Source: Leptospira harrisiae (GTDB taxonomy: Bacteria; Spirochaetota; Leptospiria; Leptospirales; Leptospiraceae). From it: DNA of 64,000 nucleotides. Below, piece after piece: positions 8,082-16,106 of the stretch. Position numbers and translations under genes: made by a program. A model generated the notes under the pieces. It saw nothing but the letters and a program-made list of their open reading frames with translations. It was not told the origin of the DNA and searched no databases. How positions within the stretch are numbered: position 1 is the stretch's first letter; every line of letters begins with the position of its first letter. The stretch covers positions 1,620,501 to 1,684,500 of the forward strand of contig NZ_NPDX01000001.1 in the NCBI RefSeq assembly GCF_002811945.1, written 5' to 3'.

Positions 8082-11039
8082 TTATTCCGTTAAATCTGTT
8101 GTCGTTCCATCAAGTGGACGTTTGCGGAATCTATACAAACGAACACGAGTCGCTTGTGCCGATGATGAATCTCCAAAACTGAAGTTGGTTAGGTTAACAG
8201 AAAAGTATACAGATTGGTCATAAAAAGTCAATTGGTTGTTCATTGCAAGACCTCCCGGTAGTGCTCTTAAGTTCATGCTGTAACCTAAACGGTATTCCCA
8301 GTTGTGTAAATCTAACTTTAAAGTCATCATGAACCGGTTGATATTAAAAACAGTTTTTTGTCTTTGTGTTTGGCCTTGGGCACCTGTTCCTGCAGCTAAA
8401 TCTTCCCAAATGGTTGTTTGGTCATAGTTGGTCCCAGTTTGTGAGGTATACAATTCAGGACTGGTGTTCATAGCATAAAACTGTCCTTGTGCAAGGGCAG
8501 TTAAACGCCAAGGTTCTGTTACTCGTGAATCAAGTTCTAATTCGATTCCAGAATACCTTGTAACTTTGACATCAGTTTTGAAGAAAAATCGATAACTGTC
8601 TAAATAACTATCTTTATAAACATGATACCAAGTAGATCCAATTTCTAAACTTCTAAAGGCACGAATGATGGGCCAAGAAAACCCACCCATTTTATACGAT
8701 ACAGTTAAGTTATTTGATAAAGATCTATTTTGGGGAGTATGATGCACGTAATCATTGTTAATAAACACTCCAGAATAAAAATTACGTTTTCTTTCCAAAA
8801 GGCTTGGTCTACGTGTTGTAAATCCATCCACAAAATCAAAAAAACCACCAATTCTTACAACAGTGTAATACCAGCGTTGCATATTTGTAAGTCCAGGATT
8901 GTAAGCTGAGGAAAATTGACGTAAGTCTCGGATGGTTCTTACAGAAATATCCCAATCGTTGAGGGCATAACTTTCTAAGGAAAACTCGGCTTCATGTTGT
9001 CTCAAATTTCCTAGGATAGGATCTTTTGCTTCTGCTTTATCTGCATCCAAACGACGGTAAGTGGTTGATAAGAAGATTTCTGGAATTCCCATTCTGACTG
9101 TATGCGATTGGCGTACATATTGATAGGATTGTTGTTTTAAAAGAGTAGCATATGCCTTGTTCACGTCACGGTCAGGACTATTCAAATCGTTACCAGAACC
9201 AGGGAATTCGACTGTTTGTTTTGTGGCTCCCATATAAACTGAAGGAGTGAATGACATATAAGCGCCCATCGCTATGGGAGAACGAAATCCTGTCTCTCCT
9301 ATAACATTTGTTTGTGATCGCAAAACAAAATCTTGGTATTGGCTACGCGGATCAACTACACCAGTCGTCGGATTTGTTTTTTGTTGCGGGACTCCATATA
9401 TACGATTGATATTGGTTTGGAATAACATATCCCAATAAATGGGACTTGTTGTTCCTGGCACCAAGCCAATGTTACTTGAATTTCGAATGGTCACCGCTGG
9501 CAAAGTATCTTGTGCAGCAAAATACTGATTTGCTTGGATTTGATACACAAGAGTTCGACTCATGGAAATACCAACGCTTAAATCACCGCGGTTCTCAGTA
9601 TAATTTAAGTTCCAATTGAGTAAGTTGCGAATGAGTCCCAATCGAACATCTCTATACGTATATAAAGACTGTAAAGAATTCGAAGGTTGGTATCTATTTC
9701 CAAATTCATAGTCGAACTGACGATTGCTATAATTTTCGTATTGTAATTGAACGTTTCTTGTGTAGTCGCGGGAAAAGTCGTTGAACTTTGCGTTCAATCG
9801 AATGTCAGTTTTCCACCAAGGATCATAGTTAACGCCTGTATTGCGGTATGGTAAACCAGTGTTAGGAAACATTTCCCCTCGATCTACGTTATTTGTTACC
9901 GCTACGTTACCCACGCCTCCGTTTTTAAATCGATCCTCATATACAGGTGTGATAGCCGTATTTTTATAATTGGCATAACCAAGATTGATATTGTAATTTA
10001 AAAAGGGAGATAGTTTCCACATCTCTAGCTGGGCAGCTTGTCCCGTCTTTTCATACATATCAAATCTGAATTTATAACCATTAGCGAGGAAAATACTGTT
10101 TGGATAAGAATCAGACCATTGGTATGAGTTCTGCCAAAACCAACCTTGGGTATTGTTTTTACCAATTTGTGTAGTGACTCCATTTCCAGATTCGGAGTTA
10201 TACAATACAGGAAGCCAAAATAGGGATGTTCCTCCTACTTTATAGGAAACACTATAAGCTACAACGGATCTATCATCATGGATAAAGATTTTCTTTGCTT
10301 GGAAAGATTCATGTGGGAGTTCCGCATTACAAGCGGTAAAGTAACCCATTTCTAAAAGGTAACGTTTTTCATCTAAACGTTTTATTTTTTGGCCAATGAA
10401 GTGTGAGGGAAACATACTCAACTTGGAATTATAAACTACGCCTTGGTTGATTTTTAAGTCGTAGATCATTCGGTCGCCATTGACTTTGGCACTACCATCT
10501 TTGTATTCCACTCCGCCTTCTGCGTAAATTTCTTGCCGATTGGCATCAATCGAAACAGAGTCGGCAACAAGTTCACCAGATTTAATTTTTAATCGAACTT
10601 TTCCACGAAGGACAAATACCCCACCTTTTGTTTTATCAATATTCAAAAGTTGTCCTTCCGCCGCGTTTTGAATTTGGATTGGAGGGCCTTTTTTTGTTTG
10701 AGAACTAAGAAGGGATTCGGGAGTTAAATTTTGTTCTTCTTCTGGAACCAGTGCTTCGCGTAGTCTCTCTCTTTTTGTATAAATGGTTCCAGATGGATTC
10801 AGTCCTAAGTTGCGAAGGTTGTCTTCCACTTCACGATCGGACATGGAATCAACAGATTTTCTAACAAGACCTCGTTGGACTTGAGCTGTGGTTTGTTTTC
10901 TTTCTTCTTCTTGTGCACTTTTAGTAGGCGCTGCTTGGTCAGGAAATAGAAGTTTTAACCCGTTGATATCCTGAGCCAGAATTTCCATTCCGAAGAGAAA
11001 AACATTAAATAATATGAGGAAACGAATGGATTTTTGCAC
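8082..11039 (-). CDS. lptD: LPS assembly outer-membrane protein LptD
   Basis: 985 residues with a signal peptide (cleavage near ILAQ-D, residue 23). The OstA/LptA-like periplasmic beta-jellyroll lies at about residues 125-230, with LRGKVRLKIKSGELVADSVSID and IYAEGGVEYKDG. The LptD landmark YFTACNAELPHESFQAKKI follows, then a beta-barrel of about 700 residues rich in alternating aromatic strands. LptD inserts LPS into the outer leaflet together with LptE. Between the signal peptide and the jellyroll (about residues 60-95) there is a helical SREVEDNLRNLGLNPSG-like segment that resembles a SAP/HeH motif, unusual for LptD. This is the first gene of the minus-strand run. The region up to 11213 must hold its promoter. 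Confidence 0.93.
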   Translation of the reverse strand: MQKSIRFLILFNVFLFGMEILAQDINGLKLLFPDQAAPTKSAQEEERKQTTAQVQRGLVRKSVDSMSDREVEDNLRNLGLNPSGTIYTKRERLREALVPEEEQNLTPESLLSSQTKKGPPIQIQNAAEGQLLNIDKTKGGVFVLRGKVRLKIKSGELVADSVSIDANRQEIYAEGGVEYKDGSAKVNGDRMIYDLKINQGVVYNSKLSMFPSHFIGQKIKRLDEKRYLLEMGYFTACNAELPHESFQAKKIFIHDDRSVVAYSVSYKVGGTSLFWLPVLYNSESGNGVTTQIGKNNTQGWFWQNSYQWSDSYPNSIFLANGYKFRFDMYEKTGQAAQLEMWKLSPFLNYNINLGYANYKNTAITPVYEDRFKNGGVGNVAVTNNVDRGEMFPNTGLPYRNTGVNYDPWWKTDIRLNAKFNDFSRDYTRNVQLQYENYSNRQFDYEFGNRYQPSNSLQSLYTYRDVRLGLIRNLLNWNLNYTENRGDLSVGISMSRTLVYQIQANQYFAAQDTLPAVTIRNSSNIGLVPGTTSPIYWDMLFQTNINRIYGVPQQKTNPTTGVVDPRSQYQDFVLRSQTNVIGETGFRSPIAMGAYMSFTPSVYMGATKQTVEFPGSGNDLNSPDRDVNKAYATLLKQQSYQYVRQSHTVRMGIPEIFLSTTYRRLDADKAEAKDPILGNLRQHEAEFSLESYALNDWDISVRTIRDLRQFSSAYNPGLTNMQRWYYTVVRIGGFFDFVDGFTTRRPSLLERKRNFYSGVFINNDYVHHTPQNRSLSNNLTVSYKMGGFSWPIIRAFRSLEIGSTWYHVYKDSYLDSYRFFFKTDVKVTRYSGIELELDSRVTEPWRLTALAQGQFYAMNTSPELYTSQTGTNYDQTTIWEDLAAGTGAQGQTQRQKTVFNINRFMMTLKLDLHNWEYRLGYSMNLRALPGGLAMNNQLTFYDQSVYFSVNLTNFSFGDSSSAQATRVRLYRFRKRPLDGTTTDLTE

Positions 11040-11212
11040 AGCGGGCTTTGAAAGTATAGAACGAGAGTTTTACACCGGTCGAAAAAATCAATGGAAAACC
11101 AGGCAGAATTTCGGACTCCGCTCCCGTATTTTATCGGAAAAAGAGGTTGCAGAACAATTCATGTAATGGACATAATCAAAAGGCTCAATCCTTGGGCATC
11201 CGGGAGTTTTGA

Positions 11213-11563
11213 ATGGCAAAAACCTACTCTGGAGAGCGTATTCCTGGTACTTTGCGGTACAATCTCAAAGTCAGAGAAGGAAGTACGGAACATTGTTTTA
11301 TGGTTCCTGAGCCTACCATCCAAATCCCTATGGAGGGTTTTGGTCCAGATGAAAGTGCCAATCGATTGGCGCTCGCCATCCTGCTCGATTTCACAAAAAA
11401 TCCACAGACTTCATTTTTGTATTATAAAGACTTTAATTTTTTCTTAGCGGGTTTGTTTTTAGAGGACAATTGGATGTTACATTCCAGCCGGATCCAACTA
11501 TTTTTTAAATTATTAGAAGAAACTCCTCAAATTTCCAAGTCACTAGTTTTGCAAAAGCGATAA
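11213..11563 (+). CDS. DUF6166-like small protein
   Basis: 116 residues, cytoplasmic, no membrane segment. The layout resembles DUF6166 proteins: a short beta opening with TYSGERIPGTLRYNLKV, a middle GFGPDESANRLALAILLDF (like the GxGPxxLALAIL core), and an ending around FNFFLAGLFLEDNWMLHSSRI. The function of that family is unknown. The ATG at 11213 has GGGAG six bases upstream. It reads away from lptD and runs up against the convergent response-regulator gene with only seven bases between stops. A weak promoter-like pair (TTGCAG at 11147, CATAAT at 11171, spacer 18) lies upstream. The family assignment is from memory of motif layout and is tentative. Confidence 0.7.
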   Translation: MAKTYSGERIPGTLRYNLKVREGSTEHCFMVPEPTIQIPMEGFGPDESANRLALAILLDFTKNPQTSFLYYKDFNFFLAGLFLEDNWMLHSSRIQLFFKLLEETPQISKSLVLQKR

Positions 11564-11570
11564 ACGACTG

Positions 11571-12683
11571 TTATAGTGGTTTTACGATTGGTAGAGTGAA
11601 ATACCAAGAAGATTCTTCTTCGTCTCTATACATTTTTCCTTTGTGTTCGGTTACGATATTTTTGGATACTTCTAAGGAATTGAATTGTGCGATTCCTTTC
11701 ATTAAATCTTCAGCACCATTGTCTTTGATTTGAATGAGGATATGGCTTGTTCCATCTTCTTCCATTTGTTTGAGTATCACCAAGATCTTTCTACCAATTG
11801 AATCTTCCCTTGTATTGACACGAACACGTGCATCCTGCATCAAATTGAGAAGAACCTGTTTGATTTTTTGTGGTTGGCAATATGCAAGTGGCACATCCCC
11901 CAATTCAATCTCACATTGGATTCCTTCTTTTAAAAAATACTGGTGTAGGAAAGAACGAGTGTCATTCAGAATACTTCCCAAATTAGAATAAGTCCACTGC
12001 GAAGATGTGGATTGAGAGTAAGAAACTAAGTTTTTGATGATTTTTGCAATTCGATCCGATTCATCTGCAATTTTTGAAGCTTTTTCTTCTAAGGAAACAT
12101 TTCCTATTTTTTTTGCTTCCAAAGAAATCAAATCAGCCAAATTCAAAATAGAAGTGAGTGGATTGTTGACTTCATGGGAAATTCCAGAAGCAACAAGAGC
12201 AATGGTTTCCCATTTTTGATTTTCCGCAAGCCGACTTTCAACATTTCGAATGTGTTTTTGGACTTGAGATTTGTAAATGGCCATCTCTACAGAAATATAC
12301 AAATCACGACTGTTAAATGGTTTGATTAAATAGCCGAATGGTTCCGTTGCTTTTGCTCGGTTGATGGTTGCCTCGTCAGAATATGCAGTTAAATAAATCA
12401 CTGGGATTTCTTTCGTTTTTTTGATGATCGTTGCAATTTCGATCCCATCCATGGGACCGTTTAACATGATATCCATTAACACTAAATCAAAATGTTCGTT
12501 TTCAATATGTTCAATTGCATCATTGGCATCAGAAACGTATGTTGCATGGTATCCATATTGTTTTAAAGTAGAACAAATATTAATGGCAATGATTCTTTCA
12601 TCCTCTACAACGAGGATTCTCTTAACGTCTGTTTCTTTTTCTGTTCCCACAACTGCTGTCATATTATCTAAAACCGGATTCAT
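11571..12683 (-). CDS. Response regulator-histidine kinase hybrid with degenerate ATP-binding domain
   Basis: 370 residues, cytoplasmic. An N-terminal receiver domain (about 20-140) has the acidic pair in VVEDER, phospho-acceptor Asp71 in LVLMDIML, and the conserved LTAYSD and Lys121 in LIKPFN. A HisKA helix follows with the intact H-box ISHEVNNPL (His170). The C-terminal CA domain is damaged: the N-box reads LLNLMQDARV, with Asp284 where the Mg-binding Asn normally stands. DNG (321-323) lacks the following GxGI, and the F- and G2-boxes (FF, GLGL) are replaced by FNSLEVSKN. It may accept phosphate from a partner or act as a scaffold or phosphatase instead of an autokinase. The gene is alone, convergent with the DUF6166 gene and divergent from the helicase. 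Confidence 0.85.
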   Translation of the reverse strand: MNPVLDNMTAVVGTEKETDVKRILVVEDERIIAINICSTLKQYGYHATYVSDANDAIEHIENEHFDLVLMDIMLNGPMDGIEIATIIKKTKEIPVIYLTAYSDEATINRAKATEPFGYLIKPFNSRDLYISVEMAIYKSQVQKHIRNVESRLAENQKWETIALVASGISHEVNNPLTSILNLADLISLEAKKIGNVSLEEKASKIADESDRIAKIIKNLVSYSQSTSSQWTYSNLGSILNDTRSFLHQYFLKEGIQCEIELGDVPLAYCQPQKIKQVLLNLMQDARVRVNTREDSIGRKILVILKQMEEDGTSHILIQIKDNGAEDLMKGIAQFNSLEVSKNIVTEHKGKMYRDEEESSWYFTLPIVKPL

Positions 12684-12741
12684 CTATCAAATACAATAAT
12701 TAGAGTTTGTCAACAGAATCCATACAACCAATCTCTGTATT

Positions 12742-14730
12742 GTGAATGAGGATTTAAACGAGGCTCAAAATTCAGTCATTTTATCCCCCCCAGGTCCCAT
12801 CCTAGTCGTGGCAGGAGCCGGTACAGGAAAAACTAACACTCTTGTCAATAAATTGGCTTCTCTTGTTCAGAATGGATTTGACCCAAGTTCCCTATTGCTG
12901 TTAACTTTCACAAGACGGGCAGCCAAAGAGATGTTACATCGTGCGACGAGTAAACTCGATTCAAGAATGATGTCTGTACAAGGTGGTACTTTTCATTCTT
13001 TTTGCCACCATTTTCTTAGGAAGTATTCCTTAGTTGTTTCCCTCAATTCTAACTTTACTATTTTAGATGAAGATGATGCCACAAGTCTTGTGGGTATGGC
13101 AAGGGACCAGGTTGTCACCAAACAAGTTCGTTTTCCCAAAAAAGAAACACTTGCTGAGATTTTTTCTAGTTGCTTCAACTTACAAATTTCTTTGGAAAAA
13201 TTACTTCAAAAAGAATATCCTATGTTTCTTGGTTTAACCAAAGAAATCCAAGAGGTAAAATCAAAGTATGCGGATCTCAAACTAAAACACAATTCACTAG
13301 ATTTTGATGATTTACTAGACTTTACACGAAAGATATTGATGGAAGAAGAGTCCATTCGCGAACGAGTGGGACTACAGTATAAATATATTTTAGTAGATGA
13401 ATACCAAGATACCAATCGAATCCAAGCACATATTGCCTGTTTATTAGCAAGCAAACACCAAAACATACTTGTTGTTGGTGATGACGCACAGTGTATTTAT
13501 GGATTTCGTGGTGCCAATGTAAATAACATGTTGGATTTTCCAAAAATTTTTCCAAATACAAAAACAATTCACCTAACTGAAAATTATCGAAGTAACCAAC
13601 CAATTTTAGATCTAGCAAATTCGGTATTAGACCAAAGCAAAGAAAATTATAAAAAACATCTAATTTCACACAAACAGACTCCCTCGTCTAAACCAATCCT
13701 TTCGAAATTGGAGTCATCCGAAGAAGAATCAAATTGGATTGTTGACCAAATCTTAGAGTTGTACGAAAAAAATATTCCACTTTCAGAGATTGCAGTTTTG
13801 TTTCGTGCAGGTTATATCTCCAACCTTTTAGAAGTAAAACTCACATCAAAACAAATTCCATTTCGTAAATACGGTGGAAAAAGATTTTTGGATTTAGCGC
13901 ATGTTAAGGATTTACTTGCTTACTTACGTATCATTGACAATCCCAAGGATATACTTTCTTGGAATCGGGTTTTACTATTAGAAAAACAGATCGGTAAAAA
14001 GTATGCACAAGTTCTTTATAAAAATTTAGAATCAAATGACTTTAGTTGGGATCTCGTTTTCGATTCACCTACGTTTTTTTTGGGGATTCCAGACCAGGCG
14101 AAACGCTCCTTTCAAAATTTAATCAATATGTTTCGCTCTCAAATGATGAATTTAGGAAATAGTATGGCTCTAGTCGAGGCTGTTTTAACGCATTATTTTC
14201 CAATTTTGGAAGATGAATATGATGATTTTGATAAACGGAAATTAGATTTAGAGTCTTTTAAAGTTTTAAGTAAATCTTCCCCTAATCTTTCTGACTATTT
14301 GGCAAATTTGACTTTGGATCCAACAGAAAGAATGGATACCAGTCCTCTTGATTCCAATGAGGATGATTTTTTAACCTTATCTACCATTCATTCGGCAAAA
14401 GGATTAGAGTGGAAGTATGTCTTTGTTATGCAAGTGGTAGAAGGAAGTTTACCTAGTTCTCGAATCAAAACTACACAAGAATTGGAAGAAGAAAGGCGTT
14501 TATTTTATGTGGCAATCACCCGAGCAAAACATGGCTTGTCATTAACATCACCAGTGTTTACCGATAAAAATAGGTTAACAACCATCAGTCGATTTTTGGT
14601 AGATTTACCCAATTTGTCCGAATTAGTAGAAGAAATGAATCCAATCGCTCTTGAAATTACAAAGGAAGCGACGGAACTCAATTTGGAAAAGGACCGCTTT
14701 CAGGACATTCAAAAATACTTTTTGAATTGA
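12742..14730 (+). CDS. UvrD/Rep-family SF1 DNA helicase
   Basis: 662 residues from a GTG start. All SF1A motifs are present: Walker A VVAGAGTGKTNTL near 22-34, Ia LTFTRRAAKEM, motif II DEYQDTNRIQ, motif III GDDAQCIYGFRGA, motif IV LTENYRSN, motif V STIHSAKGLEWKYVFV and motif VI EERRLFYVAITRAK. The enzyme unwinds DNA 3' to 5' using ATP, acting in repair or replication restart. It is shorter than E. coli UvrD (720) and lacks the C-terminal extension. Whether it is the main UvrD/PcrA or a paralogue cannot be told from this window. It is divergent from the histidine-kinase gene across a 58-base gap. Confidence 0.92.
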   Translation: MNEDLNEAQNSVILSPPGPILVVAGAGTGKTNTLVNKLASLVQNGFDPSSLLLLTFTRRAAKEMLHRATSKLDSRMMSVQGGTFHSFCHHFLRKYSLVVSLNSNFTILDEDDATSLVGMARDQVVTKQVRFPKKETLAEIFSSCFNLQISLEKLLQKEYPMFLGLTKEIQEVKSKYADLKLKHNSLDFDDLLDFTRKILMEEESIRERVGLQYKYILVDEYQDTNRIQAHIACLLASKHQNILVVGDDAQCIYGFRGANVNNMLDFPKIFPNTKTIHLTENYRSNQPILDLANSVLDQSKENYKKHLISHKQTPSSKPILSKLESSEEESNWIVDQILELYEKNIPLSEIAVLFRAGYISNLLEVKLTSKQIPFRKYGGKRFLDLAHVKDLLAYLRIIDNPKDILSWNRVLLLEKQIGKKYAQVLYKNLESNDFSWDLVFDSPTFFLGIPDQAKRSFQNLINMFRSQMMNLGNSMALVEAVLTHYFPILEDEYDDFDKRKLDLESFKVLSKSSPNLSDYLANLTLDPTERMDTSPLDSNEDDFLTLSTIHSAKGLEWKYVFVMQVVEGSLPSSRIKTTQELEEERRLFYVAITRAKHGLSLTSPVFTDKNRLTTISRFLVDLPNLSELVEEMNPIALEITKEATELNLEKDRFQDIQKYFLN

Positions 14731-14777
14731 TTTCTATAAAATCCTCCTCTACCATGGGTTTGATATTTGGGGGACGT

Positions 14778-15317
14778 ATGAATTTATCCTTTCGTCGTTA
14801 TGTTTGTTGTTTATTCCTTTTGCCAATTTTATTGGCCTGTGCTTCTCCTGACTCAAAGGATGACGGTACAAACCAAGAACCGAAATCGACTGCAAGGAAT
14901 GCAAATATTGAAGATCCAGAAAAGGGTGGAAAGAAAGTTGGCTGTATCGAAGGGAATTGTGTCAACGGCATAGGTAAATATGTATATGATAACGGCGATG
15001 TTTATACTGGCTCATTTAAAAACGACTTACGGGAAGGTGCTGGAAGTTTTCTATACACTGATGGTGAAAAGTTTAGCGGAACGTACATAGAAGATAAAAA
15101 ACAAGGCCCAGGCGAATATAATTTCAAAAATGGTGATAAATACGTCGGCGAATTCCAAAACGGGCAAATCAATGGCAAGGGCACCTATAGTTTCAAAGAT
15201 GGTAAATCCGTATCTGGTGACTTTACTTCTGACGGTCAAGAAGGGATTGGAGTTCTTACTGACGAAGGTAAGGCGAGGAATTGTAAAATCGCAGGAAGAA
15301 AACTTCTCTGCGAATAA
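14778..15317 (+). CDS. MORN-repeat lipoprotein
   Basis: 179 residues. ATG 14778 is chosen over a start 51 bases upstream because GGGGGAC lies just before it and it gives a compact lipoprotein signal: MNLSFRRY, a hydrophobic core, then LLAC-A. About four tandem MORN repeats follow from residue 60: GKYVYDNGDVYTGSF, GSFLYTDGEKFSGTY, GEYNFKNGDKYVGEF and GTYSFKDGKSVSGDF. MORN repeats form an elongated beta-sheet used for membrane or protein contact and have no enzyme activity by themselves. The mature protein carries a CIEGNC cysteine pair and a C-terminal C...C pair that could form disulphides. It is predicted to be lipid-anchored in the envelope. It faces a convergent metalloprotease lipoprotein 12 bases away. 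Confidence 0.82.
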   Translation: MNLSFRRYVCCLFLLPILLACASPDSKDDGTNQEPKSTARNANIEDPEKGGKKVGCIEGNCVNGIGKYVYDNGDVYTGSFKNDLREGAGSFLYTDGEKFSGTYIEDKKQGPGEYNFKNGDKYVGEFQNGQINGKGTYSFKDGKSVSGDFTSDGQEGIGVLTDEGKARNCKIAGRKLLCE

Positions 15318-15329
15318 TTGTTAGTTAAC

Positions 15330-16106
15330 TTATATCTGGCAGTTGGGACCTTTCCCTTCTGCTTTCGCTTTTTCCCATAAAACCAAAGCATTTGGCATTG
15401 CTGCATTTAAATGTTTCATACGTGTTGCATCTGATGGATGTGTTGACAACAATTCATTGGGTTTACTCCCACCAAGTGCACTCATGTTTTTCCAAAGTTC
15501 GACACTTTGTCTCGGGTCAAATCCTGATTTTGCCATCAATTCCAATCCAAGTAAATCTGCTTCCGATTCATGTTCTCTTGAAAAAGGCAATATAATTCCA
15601 TATTTTGCTCCAAGCCCAAGTGCACCAGCCACTGTAGGTTTCCCAAGACTTTCTAAAATTTTTACAGACCCACCTGCTAATTGGTTTTGTGATACACGTT
15701 CATTTCCATGGCGAGCAATCACATGACCAATTTCATGCCCTATTACGGCTGCTAACTGGTCTTTGTTTTTTGCAACAGAAAACATCCCAGTATGTACACC
15801 TATTTTTCCTCCTGGCAATGCAAAGGCATTGGGTGTATTGTCTTTGAATACAATTACTTCCCACGAATCTACTCCGGTTGTATCCATAGTCACTGCTAAT
15901 TCTGCTGATACAATACAATTGACATAAACATTAGCCTTAAGAGTCGTATCGATTGGAGTTTTTGTTTTCATTTCTCCAAATGAAGTTGCGCCCATTTCAT
16001 TCATTTCAGCATCTTTTACTAACAAAATTTGTCTTCTTCCTGTGGGAGATGTGCTGCAGTGAATGAGGATTGTCAGAGTTAAAATTAAATTTATAATTCG
16101 AATCAT
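15330..16106 (-). CDS. M48-family zinc metalloprotease lipoprotein
   Basis: 258 residues. The signal sequence ends in LTILIHC, making Cys17 the likely lipid-modified residue. The zinc site HEIGH spans residues 124-128 (HEIGHVIARHGNERVS), and the third ligand is in SREHESEADLLGLELM near residue 182, the M48 pattern. Proteins of this type (BepA/LoiP class) act as periplasmic quality-control proteases on outer-membrane proteins; the exact target here is unknown. The ATG overlaps the stop of the upstream GGDEF-EAL gene by four bases, so both lie on one transcript. That links an envelope protease to a cyclic-di-GMP protein, although translational coupling does not prove a shared pathway. Confidence 0.9.
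   Translation of the reverse strand: MIRIINLILTLTILIHCSTSPTGRRQILLVKDAEMNEMGATSFGEMKTKTPIDTTLKANVYVNCIVSAELAVTMDTTGVDSWEVIVFKDNTPNAFALPGGKIGVHTGMFSVAKNKDQLAAVIGHEIGHVIARHGNERVSQNQLAGGSVKILESLGKPTVAGALGLGAKYGIILPFSREHESEADLLGLELMAKSGFDPRQSVELWKNMSALGGSKPNELLSTHPSDATRMKHLNAAMPNALVLWEKAKAEGKGPNCQI

Noticed and set aside
11091..11447. A 118-codon plus-strand frame starting inside the lptD upstream region
   Set aside because: It overlaps the DUF6166-like gene in another frame, has no ribosome-binding site at its start and no family resemblance.
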